A stretch of 64,000 nucleotides of DNA, taken from an uncultured Bacteroidia bacterium. Its GTDB lineage: Bacteria; Bacteroidota; Bacteroidia; Bacteroidales; F082. Position numbers and translations under genes: made by a program. The notes under the pieces were generated by a model that had not been told where the DNA came from, did no database searches, and saw nothing but the letters and a program-made list of their open reading frames with translations. Below, in pieces: positions 23,844-32,796 of the stretch. Positions within the stretch are counted from its first letter, which is position 1; each line of letters opens with the position of its first letter. Where the stretch lies: the NCBI GenBank assembly GCA_902785755.1, contig CACZZO010000014.1:1-64000 (forward strand). The letters run 5' to 3'.

Positions 23844-26800
23844 CTATTTCCGCGCTCCTCTCTCGTATTCCTCCCTCGTAAACGGCGGCGTTGGGTCGAT
23901 GATGAGCACTTCGTCATAGGTTAAGCCGTAGAGGTGATAGACGAGGCGGTCGATTTCATTTTCCAAAGCAGTGGTGTCGGCAGATGAGTTTACTCGTTTG
24001 GCGGCAAGGATTTTATCCACAACCAATGATAAATCCTTTTTCTTTTTTTCGGTGACTATTGGAATTGGGATCGACTCTAATTGGTTTTTCTGAATATGAG
24101 GAAATATTGTATCAATATTAAGAAAAGCTGTGTTAAACCAGAAAGTGGTAATTTTAGAGTTTAATATTGCTAGTAAAAACTTTATATCAGAAAACACTTT
24201 CAAGTGACAATTATAAACCGAATTTGTATTACAATAGCCGACCTCATCAATAGCAAATGTTATTACATTAGAGCAAAACTTTGTCAAGAGTTTAGGAGTA
24301 TTTAAGAAAACATCTTTGCTCTTGTATTTGCTAACATTATTGAAATCAGGTGAACACATAATATTATCTTCACAATTAAGAACATAAGGATATATAAATT
24401 CCGCTTTTAATAGTTTATACGAACCATAGCCAATCGCCTTATCATTGTATCCACACTCAAAACCACGAGTAATATTTAAAAACACTTCTAACCGTTGTGA
24501 TGATTTCTCTTGTATTTTTTCAAACACCTTAATTTTATTACTTTCAAAAACGAAAGGAAATATTGAAAACGGCATAAGGCCAATTGAATCGTAGGAAATA
24601 GAAGACAGAAAATCAAAAGATTTAGTATTTGTATTGAAAATGACAGAATCAACTTTGCTTGGTTTACTTCCTTTCACACAAATCATAATATTTGCTTCAA
24701 CATCAACGTTCTCAAATGGTTTTTGGGCGTTTACATAAGAAATTATAGGAATGTATTTTACGACGAACTCTCTAGCGGCCATAAAATTTTCATTTGACAA
24801 CATTCTAGTTGGAATAATGAAGGCCAAGGCTCCATTACAAGCAAGTATACGCTTACTATGTTCTATGAATAATGTATACAAATCATATTGCCCAACAGCC
24901 AAAGTGTAATTGTTTTTGTATACAGGTTTCTTTGACACATCAAAATTCTTTGTTCGGACACTCACATACGGCGGATTCCCAATAACAATATCAAAACCGC
25001 CTTTGGAAAATACATCGTGAAACCAAGTGTGCCAAAGGAAAAACTGGTCGTTGCCCGAAAGGTCGAGGTCACCAAAATCCACGTTGATATGCTGCTCTCG
25101 GAGTTGTTGTTTCACATTTTCGATAATGCGAATGCGAAGGGATTGCTTTTCTTTGTGGTCGGTACAGTCAAAGTATTGGGAAAGCATGTCGCGAAGTTCT
25201 TTGCGATACACGTCAATCATGTCGTCGAAGAAGGTAAGCATCCCTGTGTCATCCGCTTTCTTTTCCGTCATTGTGGAAAGGTCAACACCTTTGTACTGTT
25301 CCAAAAGCGAATTGCCTTGCATAATTTTGAAATCAAGGTTGGGCAGTGCCTGTGGCGTTTCCTCATCAACGATGAGGGAGAGCCAGAAACGAAGTCGGGC
25401 AATATCAACGGCACCGCGCTCAATATCAACGCCATAGACATTCTGCTGGATGATGTGCTTCTTGATTTCAGCGGCTTGGTGCTGGCTGATGCCTTCCAAG
25501 GCGGTGCGGCAGAGGAAAAGTTCTTTCAGCAATCCCATCGGGAAGGCGCCGGAGCCAATGGCGGGGTCGCATATCTTCACGTCTTTTAATAATTGGTCGG
25601 TGTTCTCTGGCAAATGCTCCTGAACTTGGTGTGTGGTCACAAACTGGCGAATGGCCTCTTTTGTCGTCTCGTCCTCAACACCTGTCTGCAAATAGGCAAT
25701 GAGACTTTCGCGGCACATATAACCGACAATCTCCTTGGGCGTGTAGAACGCGCCTTTGTCCTTGTTGTCCTCCAACAGGTTCTCAAAGATGCGGCCCAGC
25801 ATTTCAGGGTCGACGCCCACTTCGGCATCGTCGGGGTCGTTCTCGTCGATAGTGAAGTTGTAGGAGGCGAAGAAGTCGAGCAGCGACTGCATATATTTTG
25901 CCGGCAGCGGAAACTCCATTTCGTCGGCGGCTTCGCGCTCAAACAGGCCACCGTTCAGGTAAGGGATTTTTATGAGTTGAGAGTTTAGGGTTGAGAGTTT
26001 AGAGAGGTCGTCTTTGCGTTCTGTGTTCAGGTCGTTGAAGAGCAGGTTGAGCACTTTGTTCACGAAATGGTCTTTGTCGGGGCAATCCTTGAAGAGGTTT
26101 TGGATAAACTCGGGGTCGCCGCTGCCCCATTCGTCGTGGATGCCCACCCCAAGCCAGCCTTTCTTTTGGAGGAACTGGAGGAACACGAGCCTGCCCATCA
26201 GTTTCTTCACATAGTCGCGGACCGCTTTTTCGGTGGTCGGGGACTGCAAATCACTTCCAACGGCACAGGCAAACTGCCGCATAATGGTTTCGCAAGGCTG
26301 GCCTTCGAGCCGTTCTTCCCATTTGTTGGCCACCTTCACCATACGTTTGCCGGTGATGTAGAAAATGATGTTCTCGTACTGCTTTTTGTAGCCGTCGAAG
26401 AACATATCGCTGACGGCATCCACGGAGAAGGCCTTGGTGAGGTCTTTCAGCGAGAGGCCGCTGTCGCGCAATTGCTCAAACTGCTGGATGGCGGTGCGGC
26501 TGCGATGGCCTTCGCCCAACAGATAGGTGAAACGCCTCGTGTCGGTGGATTCCTTTTGGTAGCTGCCATCGTCGGCAAACTTCCACGACTCGCTGACATA
26601 CGAAAACCGCAACACGCTCTCGTTCTTGCGATAGCAGAACATAAACGCGCCCGCGTTGCCGTTGTTGCGCCAAGCGGTGAGTAGCATATCACGGATGCCA
26701 CGGCGGTTGCGCTCGATGTCGACGCTGTCGGCAAGTTCCACTTCGTAGATGGCTATGGTTTGCTCGTCGCTCAATGTGATGGTGCCCAACCAAAAGGCTT

Positions 26801-26936
26801 GCTTGGCAAACGGACTGCTGGTTTGAACGCTGGAAGGATGGTTCCAAAACTTGATTTTGCTGCCAAAAATATCGTGCAGCAACAGTTGCCAATTCTGGCG
26901 ATTGTATCTCGATTCGATGACTTCTTTGTAATTCAT
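23844..26936 (-). CDS. Eco57I-type N6-adenine methyltransferase of a restriction-like system
   Basis: 1030 residues. SAM motif CDPAIGSGAF at about 456-465 and catalytic NPPY in DIVIGNPPYVS at about 654-657; YGVDIERGAVDIARLRFWLSL is motif II-III. N-terminal 440 residues are helical and conserved in this class (GAFYTPKEIVGYMC at about 395-408). The target-recognition part (about residues 650-980) is clearly more AT-rich than the rest, which suggests exchange of the specificity region. The stop of the helicase gene is 9 bp upstream. Together with the PLD-helicase it resembles a Type ISP or DISARM-like arrangement split over two proteins. Confidence 0.87.
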   Translation of the reverse strand: MNYKEVIESRYNRQNWQLLLHDIFGSKIKFWNHPSSVQTSSPFAKQAFWLGTITLSDEQTIAIYEVELADSVDIERNRRGIRDMLLTAWRNNGNAGAFMFCYRKNESVLRFSYVSESWKFADDGSYQKESTDTRRFTYLLGEGHRSRTAIQQFEQLRDSGLSLKDLTKAFSVDAVSDMFFDGYKKQYENIIFYITGKRMVKVANKWEERLEGQPCETIMRQFACAVGSDLQSPTTEKAVRDYVKKLMGRLVFLQFLQKKGWLGVGIHDEWGSGDPEFIQNLFKDCPDKDHFVNKVLNLLFNDLNTERKDDLSKLSTLNSQLIKIPYLNGGLFEREAADEMEFPLPAKYMQSLLDFFASYNFTIDENDPDDAEVGVDPEMLGRIFENLLEDNKDKGAFYTPKEIVGYMCRESLIAYLQTGVEDETTKEAIRQFVTTHQVQEHLPENTDQLLKDVKICDPAIGSGAFPMGLLKELFLCRTALEGISQHQAAEIKKHIIQQNVYGVDIERGAVDIARLRFWLSLIVDEETPQALPNLDFKIMQGNSLLEQYKGVDLSTMTEKKADDTGMLTFFDDMIDVYRKELRDMLSQYFDCTDHKEKQSLRIRIIENVKQQLREQHINVDFGDLDLSGNDQFFLWHTWFHDVFSKGGFDIVIGNPPYVSVRTKNFDVSKKPVYKNNYTLAVGQYDLYTLFIEHSKRILACNGALAFIIPTRMLSNENFMAAREFVVKYIPIISYVNAQKPFENVDVEANIMICVKGSKPSKVDSVIFNTNTKSFDFLSSISYDSIGLMPFSIFPFVFESNKIKVFEKIQEKSSQRLEVFLNITRGFECGYNDKAIGYGSYKLLKAEFIYPYVLNCEDNIMCSPDFNNVSKYKSKDVFLNTPKLLTKFCSNVITFAIDEVGYCNTNSVYNCHLKVFSDIKFLLAILNSKITTFWFNTAFLNIDTIFPHIQKNQLESIPIPIVTEKKKKDLSLVVDKILAAKRVNSSADTTALENEIDRLVYHLYGLTYDEVLIIDPTPPFTREEYERGARK

Positions 26937-26945
26937 AGGACTTGT

Positions 26946-29900
26946 TTATTTGGCGAAACTCTCTGACAATATGATGGTTGCGGCTGATTCTTCATCGGCC
27001 TTTTGGCTGTCGCGATAGTAGGCGTTGTAGCGGTTGGCCATCTCAAGCACTTGTTTCAGGGCTTCGTCGAAGCCCATCTTGGCCTTGCTGCCGCCTTGCC
27101 GTTGAAGGTCTTTCTGGATGCGTTGCAACCGTTTGGCGATGTAGGTGATGGTGCCTCGCTCGGCCAACTCTTTCAACTGTATGATTTTCAAGCGGGTGTC
27201 GCCATCCTCAATGTGTGGGAGCATACCATTGAGCAGGCTGACGGCTTGCGTCACTTGTGCGCCCAAGTTGTTGCGCTGGTTTTGGTTCGCTTCTTCCTCG
27301 TGCAACTCTTTTTCCTTGGTCGCACTGAATGCTTGGAGTGCTTTCTCCACGTGGTTATGGTGGCTTTCAATCCTTGCAACGGGTTTCTCGTCGGGCTTGG
27401 CCTTGAAATAGTTCAAAGCGTCCAGCACCGACAGCTCGCGTGGTTGCTCGTCGTTCACCAAATAGAACACCTTGCGGAAGTTGGTTTTGAGGAACACCAA
27501 AGTATCGTTCGAAAGCGTAACGCCCTCCACCTCACGCGGTTCGCGTCCTGTGCGGCTGCGCAGCGACAACCGCTCAATGCGTTTGTATTCCTTACGGTTT
27601 TGCTGGTAAAGGCTTCGCAATTCCTCATAGAAAGGCAGTTCCAAGTTTTGGTCTTCCTGTTCGCGTTTCAGGCCCTCGGTGAAGAGTTTGTCAAGGTCGC
27701 GGTCGATGATTTCTTCAGTGGAATAGATCTGGTTGTCCTCACCAAAAGTAGTGTGGAAAGTCTGTATCTTACTCAGCGCGATTTGGTTCAGCTTGATTTC
27801 CTTGTTACCTTGGCGCGAGGGATAGAACACATAGTTGTAAATGGTGTTCGATGTGGAGCCGATACGGTTCACTCGACCAATGCGTTGCATTAGGCGCGTT
27901 GCATTCCAAGGCGTGTCGTAATTGATGATGATGTTGGAGCGGTGCAAATTGACGCCTTCGGCCAACACATCGGAGGTTAAGATGATGTTGTAGTCGTCTT
28001 TTCGCAGTTTCCAGTTCGCATCGAAGTTCTCGCGGATGGTCTTGAAAAGTTGGCTGCGGTTTTTGGCCGAAATCACCAGAACATCCTTTCGGTTGATGCG
28101 CCTTGACAGATATTCAATGGTGTCAACAGCTTCGGAAAACACCACTATCTTCCCTTCGGGGTTGCGGTCTTTTTTGAAAAGTTCGTGCTTCAACAGGTCT
28201 TCAAACTTCGCAAACTTTGAATCGTCGTCATCGTCAATGCACTCCCATTCCAACCACATTTCATCCAACAGTTCTTGGTCTTTGCGGAGCATATCAGTGT
28301 ATTCAGGCTTGAAATCGTCACGCACGAACACAGCATTCTTTGGGTTGTCCTCAGCTTTCTCGTTCAGTTTTTCTTCTATTTCATCATCCGTGTAGCCTAG
28401 CTCATAGAGCTTGTTGATGTTCATGTCGGGAGCGATGAAGATTCTGTCGTTCTCCCACATTTTTATCATGTTTTCATTGGCTTGACGGAAGTTCTCTACC
28501 GAAATCTTGAAAGCATAGAAACTGCTCTCCAATCGTTTCACCAAGCCATTCTTACGGATGCCTGCCAAGCTGCGGCTGATAAGTTCTGCGTTGTCGTAGA
28601 GGCCGTTGGAAACCTCTGGCTTCAGGTAGGCGATGGCCTGATAGCGGGCGTAGGTCAGCTTTTTGTCCAAGGTCTGCATGGCCTCCTCGAAAAGGTTGGC
28701 CAAATGGTCGTTCAACTCGTATTCCTTCTTGATGGGCTTGGCCACCTTGGGGAAGCCGTGAATGTCTTTGCTGTAGCGGGCAATGCTTTCAATGTCTGTT
28801 CTGGTGCGCCTCACGGTGAGCGGCTTGATTACGCGGTCGCGCACTCGTTCCGCCAATCGTTTGAACTGTTTCAGGTCGAAATCGTCCTGTTGGCGCATCT
28901 TGCGAAATTCCACGATGAGGGGTGAGAAAAACGCAGTAAGGTTGGGTACTCCGTCGATGGTGCATTGGCGCGGGTCTTGGAACATCAGAATTTGGTAATA
29001 CAAGTCGGCGGGCGTGTTGTTCATTGGTGTGGCTGAAATCAACATCACCTTTTTCTTATAGCCAGGGATGTAGCCTGTCTCAACGCGAGGCATCTTGCAG
29101 ATTTCCTGCAACTGTTGGAAGGCTCCTGTGGTATGGTTGCGGAACTTGTGCGCCTCGTCCACCAATACCAAGTCGTATTCGTCGGCGTTCCAATAGTTGT
29201 AGTTATCATCGTCAAGAATCTTTGAGAGGCTGCCGTTGCTGACAAACTGGGTGTATTTGTCGATGCCGAAATCCTTGAAGGTGGTTTTCCAGTTTTGTTC
29301 CACCGCTGGCGGATAGACCACAAGGATTTTGGTGTTGTCGCGACCGTTCTCAATCAGGAACTTCTTGGCAATCATCGTGGCGACGACCGTTTTGCCAAGG
29401 CCCACCACGTCGGCAAGGAAGAAACCATCATAGCGAATCAGTTTTTGATAGCCTTCAACAACGGCATCCATCTGATATTCAAACTTCTCGTAACCTTCGG
29501 GCATATCGAATGGGTCATCTTGGTCGATGGCCAACACACGGTCTGAAAAGTATTCCATCAGCATCTTGATGTAAAGCTCGTAAGGCGTGACATCGCCTTT
29601 CAGATAGGTCTTGTCGAGCGTGGCTTGATAGTCAGTGGCATCGATGGGAACGCCCTTGGCTTCTTCCCAAAGCAGTTCAAACTCGTGCTTGGCAAAAGCC
29701 ACATCGTCATATTGCGTCAGCTTGACATTGAACTCGTATTGCTTGTCGTCGCCAATGCCCAAACCATTGCCACTCAAGTTGCTACTGCCCGTTATGGCCG
29801 CCCCGAAAGTGTGTTGGTTGAAGTTGTCAGGATAAAGGATGTAGAACTTAGCGTGTATTTTTTTGGAAGGATGGGCGCGAAGTTCCAACTTGCCGTCAAT

Positions 29901-30266
29901 CATATCCTGTACCATCTGGAGCATACCGTCCTCCACCTGCTTGGTGTAGTTCGACTGTTCAATATCCTGTTTCAGCAATCGCAGACATTCCTCCTTTACC
30001 TGTTCCTCGGCACCAAAGAAGATTTCGCCCCTTTGGTGGGCTTTGGCGATGTACTTGTCCACGTCAATGCCAATCAGGATGCGCACCTTATTTATATTGT
30101 CGAGGAAAGGCCGCAAAGTGAAATAGCCCGATGCACGGAGGAAGCCCACAACGGCATCAAGGTTCTTGATTTGAGGGTTGTTTTCGAGTATGCCCTCAAA
30201 CTCTTTCATCAAAGTGTTCCCATCCCTGTTGGTGAAAAAATGGGAAGTGACTGGTATCTCTACCAT
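26946..30266 (-). CDS. PLD nuclease fused to SNF2-type helicase
   Basis: 1106 residues. An N-terminal phospholipase-D-like nuclease has IHAKFYIL (HxK at 138-140) and ITGSSNLSGNG (159-169). The helicase follows: motif I ADVVGLGKTVVA (about 285-296), DEAH in LVDEAHKF (370-373), the SAT motif in LISATPMNNTP, and motif VI QRIGRVNRIGS. The C-terminal 250 residues form a charged helical region. Predicted DNA translocase-nuclease partner of the methyltransferase; acts in the cytoplasm against foreign DNA by inference. A conserved structured leader (30335-30504) lies upstream. Confidence 0.88.
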   Translation of the reverse strand: MVEIPVTSHFFTNRDGNTLMKEFEGILENNPQIKNLDAVVGFLRASGYFTLRPFLDNINKVRILIGIDVDKYIAKAHQRGEIFFGAEEQVKEECLRLLKQDIEQSNYTKQVEDGMLQMVQDMIDGKLELRAHPSKKIHAKFYILYPDNFNQHTFGAAITGSSNLSGNGLGIGDDKQYEFNVKLTQYDDVAFAKHEFELLWEEAKGVPIDATDYQATLDKTYLKGDVTPYELYIKMLMEYFSDRVLAIDQDDPFDMPEGYEKFEYQMDAVVEGYQKLIRYDGFFLADVVGLGKTVVATMIAKKFLIENGRDNTKILVVYPPAVEQNWKTTFKDFGIDKYTQFVSNGSLSKILDDDNYNYWNADEYDLVLVDEAHKFRNHTTGAFQQLQEICKMPRVETGYIPGYKKKVMLISATPMNNTPADLYYQILMFQDPRQCTIDGVPNLTAFFSPLIVEFRKMRQQDDFDLKQFKRLAERVRDRVIKPLTVRRTRTDIESIARYSKDIHGFPKVAKPIKKEYELNDHLANLFEEAMQTLDKKLTYARYQAIAYLKPEVSNGLYDNAELISRSLAGIRKNGLVKRLESSFYAFKISVENFRQANENMIKMWENDRIFIAPDMNINKLYELGYTDDEIEEKLNEKAEDNPKNAVFVRDDFKPEYTDMLRKDQELLDEMWLEWECIDDDDDSKFAKFEDLLKHELFKKDRNPEGKIVVFSEAVDTIEYLSRRINRKDVLVISAKNRSQLFKTIRENFDANWKLRKDDYNIILTSDVLAEGVNLHRSNIIINYDTPWNATRLMQRIGRVNRIGSTSNTIYNYVFYPSRQGNKEIKLNQIALSKIQTFHTTFGEDNQIYSTEEIIDRDLDKLFTEGLKREQEDQNLELPFYEELRSLYQQNRKEYKRIERLSLRSRTGREPREVEGVTLSNDTLVFLKTNFRKVFYLVNDEQPRELSVLDALNYFKAKPDEKPVARIESHHNHVEKALQAFSATKEKELHEEEANQNQRNNLGAQVTQAVSLLNGMLPHIEDGDTRLKIIQLKELAERGTITYIAKRLQRIQKDLQRQGGSKAKMGFDEALKQVLEMANRYNAYYRDSQKADEESAATIILSESFAK

Positions 30267-30334
30267 ACGCTATAGTTTTGCAGCGCAAGGACTATCTGTT
30301 CGGAGGGGATGGGTTCAAACGAAGAACCTCGGGA

Positions 30335-30504
30335 CACGAAAAAGCGCAGATTGGCGCTCATCAATGTCCCAAGGTCCTCGGATAACCCATGCACGAAGAT
30401 AAGTCCAGCCTGCGCAAGCGCAGACGCTGTACTTATTCGCTTCGAGCATGTCTTATGAATTTCCGAGGTTCAGGGACATTCCGAATTTAGCACTAACGCT
30501 ATGT
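30335..30504 (-). ncRNA. Structured leader/small RNA upstream of the PLD-helicase operon (copy A)
   Basis: On the minus strand a -7 box (TATTTTTG at about 30549-30556) is followed by a long, nested fold: AATGTCCC/GGGACATT, CCTCGGA/TCCGAGG, CATGC.CGAAG/CTTCG.GCATG, ATAAGT/ACTTAT and a GTCTGCG/CGCAGGC hairpin. A second hairpin (AGCGC/GCGCT) with TTTTT follows, like an intrinsic terminator, about 70 nt before the helicase start. 54089-54266 has the same order of parts with changed but still paired stem sequences. No Rfam family recognised. Confidence 0.7.
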
Positions 30505-30639
30505 TTATTCCAATAAAAACGCACCGCTGTTTGGGCGATACTTGAGGGCAAAAATACAAAAACTTGGAGAAACAATAGAAAAAAGAGTAAAAAGAAAGAT
30601 TTCGATTAAAGAGAGAGCATTAATAACAACTCCCACCGC

Positions 30640-30724
30640 CGTCTGCGGGACGCAGACGATGACAATGCGCCAGGCTCAAGTCCCGAAGGGACGACCCTAT
30701 TACACCCCGATATGCAATGTCGGG
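30640..30724. repeat. Cluster of three short hairpins (REP-like)
   Basis: CGTCTGCG/CGCAGACG, GTCCC/GGGAC and CCCGA/TCGGG palindromes occur within 85 bp of a non-coding stretch (30541-30743). They may be a dispersed intergenic repeat; no second copy was seen in this window. Confidence 0.45.
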
Positions 30725-30743
30725 CTTTCATATTTCATAAAAA

Positions 30744-30795
30744 TCGCGGAAAAATTTCCTCATTTTTTGGTTTTTATGAGGAAATAATTCCGCGA
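30744..30795 (-). terminator. Strong terminator of the T9SS-protein operon
   Basis: A 20-bp near-perfect inverted repeat (TCGCGGAA...CCTCAT against ATGAGG...TTCCGCGA) with a 12-nt loop, followed on the minus strand by TTTTTATG. It lies 25 bp past the stop at 30820. Confidence 0.85.
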
Positions 30796-30819
30796 ATTTG
30801 GCCGAAAGGCTTTTGTGTT

Positions 30820-31896
30820 TTATTCGTGCGCAATCACCAAGCGTTGCGTCATTCCGTTGCTTGACTTGATGAAATAGATGCCGTTTTGGTACTTGGCGGT
30901 CGGGATAATCAGTTGTGTTTCATCGGTGAAGAAGGTCTCGACTTTTTGTCCCAATGTGTTGTAAAGGCTTACTTCGCCAAGGTTTTCGCCCCGAAGGGTC
31001 ACGCTTTCGTTGGCGGGGTTGGGGAACAAAGTCAGCGTTGTGCCGTTCTCATCGAGGCCAACAGTGGATTCGTAGATGATGTCGACTTCGAAGTTGCCTG
31101 CCGAAGTGTTGACGTACATTTTTCCTTCAAAAGACTGTCTTACAGGCACGTCGACATACACTTCCACAGTGGCGGTTTGGCCTGCCGCTACGGTCATGCC
31201 TTCGGTGACATCTTGGCCTTCATACATGCAGTGCATTGTAAAGATGGGGTCGGAGGTGAAGGCGTTGACGGTCACATCGGCGGCGGTCATGTTGGAAATG
31301 GTCAGTTGGCCCGGCTGGTAGGTCTCGCCGTCGTTGTAGATGTGCATGGTCTGAGGATTGACGGTCAGCGTGCCAGTGCAGTCGTGAGGTTGCAAGCCGT
31401 TTTGCTGCATGGCGTTCACCACATCTTGGGCCGAGAAAGGATAGAGATCCAGCAGGCCTCGGATGGGGATGCTGCGGTCGGGCATGATGAGGACAAGCGT
31501 GGGGCAGGCTTGGATGCCGTAAAGGTCGAAGACCTCGTTGCCGCCGCCGTCCTTGCCGACGGTGGGGAACTCAACGCCATATTCGTTGGCCCATTGCTGG
31601 CAGGCGGCATCGCTGTCGATGTAAGAAATCTCGATGTAGAACACATCGTGCATGTTGCAGCCCATCTGGGTATAAGACCCTGTAATGTAGGGCGAAATCA
31701 CTTGGCATTGGCCGCAAGTGTAGAAGAAGAAATCAATGAAGACGGCCTGACCTCGGTCGAGGATTTCGAAGAGGTTGTAGGTCTGCCCGTGGCAGTCGGT
31801 CACGGTGAAGTCGACGGCTTGGGTGAGGTTGGTCTGCTGTGCGCGAAGGCCTGTGCCAAAGAGCAGGAACGCGAATAGAATGGAGAGCTTTTTCAT
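30820..31896 (-). CDS. Secreted thioredoxin-fold protein with T9SS sorting domain
   Basis: 358 residues. Signal peptide (SILFAFLLFGTGLRAQ), a TlpA/thioredoxin-like domain with active site FYTCGQCQVIS (CGQC), IQACPTLVLIMPD with cis-Pro, then an Ig-like middle region and a C-terminal type A sorting domain (LTLFPNPANESVTLRG...VSLYNTLGQKVETF...YQNGIYFIKS.NG...RLVIAHE). Exported across the outer membrane by the type IX system; predicted disulfide or redox role at the surface. Last gene of the ECF operon. Confidence 0.85.
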   Translation of the reverse strand: MKKLSILFAFLLFGTGLRAQQTNLTQAVDFTVTDCHGQTYNLFEILDRGQAVFIDFFFYTCGQCQVISPYITGSYTQMGCNMHDVFYIEISYIDSDAACQQWANEYGVEFPTVGKDGGGNEVFDLYGIQACPTLVLIMPDRSIPIRGLLDLYPFSAQDVVNAMQQNGLQPHDCTGTLTVNPQTMHIYNDGETYQPGQLTISNMTAADVTVNAFTSDPIFTMHCMYEGQDVTEGMTVAAGQTATVEVYVDVPVRQSFEGKMYVNTSAGNFEVDIIYESTVGLDENGTTLTLFPNPANESVTLRGENLGEVSLYNTLGQKVETFFTDETQLIIPTAKYQNGIYFIKSSNGMTQRLVIAHE

Positions 31897-31900
31897 GGTG

Positions 31901-32773
31901 TTATTGTTTAGTGACGAGTTTCACGATTTGGCCGTTTTCGGTGGTCACACGCACCATGTAAACGCCATTTTGATATTGGCTCATGTCGAGGGTAGCCATG
32001 TTGCCGTCGGCGTTGCTTTCGTAAATCACTTGGCCGATGGCGTTCATCACTGCGACGTGATTGATGCCCGAGGCAAGGATGTTCACATTGCCCGAGGTGG
32101 GGTTGGGATATACGGAAATGGCTTCGTTGCTTTCGCCAATCCAGTCGTAACCGTCGACATAAACCCATGCCAACCAACTGTAGGCCTCGCTGCTGACCGA
32201 AGCCACGTCCATCCAGCCATAGCCGTCGATGCCTAACCAGCGGCTGTTGGGGTTGCCCACGTCGGCAACGGCCGGAGCGGGATATTCGATGGAGCCGTCA
32301 TGGTAGAAAGTCAGCCAAATGTTTTCTGTGCCGTCGATTTCGATGGGTGTGTCGAGCCTGAAGGTGACCACATCGCCGACCGTGCCGGTGATTTCAAAGG
32401 TTTGGGTGTGAATCAAAGTGCCGGGGGCAATATCGCCGCCAGTGTAGATGTTGAGGGTGTAGGTGGTGGCAAATTGCTCTTCGCCAGCATCCAAGAATCC
32501 GAACTCGGTGAAGGAGCAGCCTTTGTACTCGCTCATCAATTCGGCGGGGAACATGTAACCCCAATTGAAGGGCATTCCGATGCCGATGATTTGTGGTGAC
32601 GAATAATCGCCGACGTAGGAGAACCAAGAGCCCTCAGAAGGGATTCGGTCTTGTGAAATCGTCACATTGTCCAATCCGGTGGCTTTCACTTGGATTTCGC
32701 CACGGTTTTGTGCCTGTGCAATGCCAGTCATGGCAAAAGCACAAATCAGAAGGAAAAATACATTTTTTTTCAT
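31901..32773 (-). CDS. Secreted protein with T9SS sorting domain
   Basis: 290 residues. Signal peptide (ICAFAMTGIAQA). A beta-rich body with WFSYVGDYSSPQIIGIGMPFNWGYMFPAEL and NIWLTFYHDGSIEYPAP segments, of the kind seen in adhesin or carbohydrate-binding proteins. C-terminal type A sorting domain: ISVYPNPTSGNVNILASG, VAVMNAIGQVIYES and YQNGVYMVRVTTENGQIVKLVTKQ. Probably surface-attached via the type IX pathway. It is 4 bp ahead of the thioredoxin-fold gene. Confidence 0.82.
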   Translation of the reverse strand: MKKNVFFLLICAFAMTGIAQAQNRGEIQVKATGLDNVTISQDRIPSEGSWFSYVGDYSSPQIIGIGMPFNWGYMFPAELMSEYKGCSFTEFGFLDAGEEQFATTYTLNIYTGGDIAPGTLIHTQTFEITGTVGDVVTFRLDTPIEIDGTENIWLTFYHDGSIEYPAPAVADVGNPNSRWLGIDGYGWMDVASVSSEAYSWLAWVYVDGYDWIGESNEAISVYPNPTSGNVNILASGINHVAVMNAIGQVIYESNADGNMATLDMSQYQNGVYMVRVTTENGQIVKLVTKQ

Positions 32774-32796
32774 ACGGTTAAGATTTTAATGAATTG

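Noticed and set aside
27003..27893. 296-codon frame opposite the helicase
   Set aside because: Antisense reading without motifs.
30267..30540. Structured element as a retron msr/msd
   Set aside because: No reverse transcriptase gene lies next to either copy.
30640..30795. Several close hairpins as a CRISPR or integron-type site
   Set aside because: Stems have different sequences and no regular spacing; the last is a clear terminator and there is no integrase.
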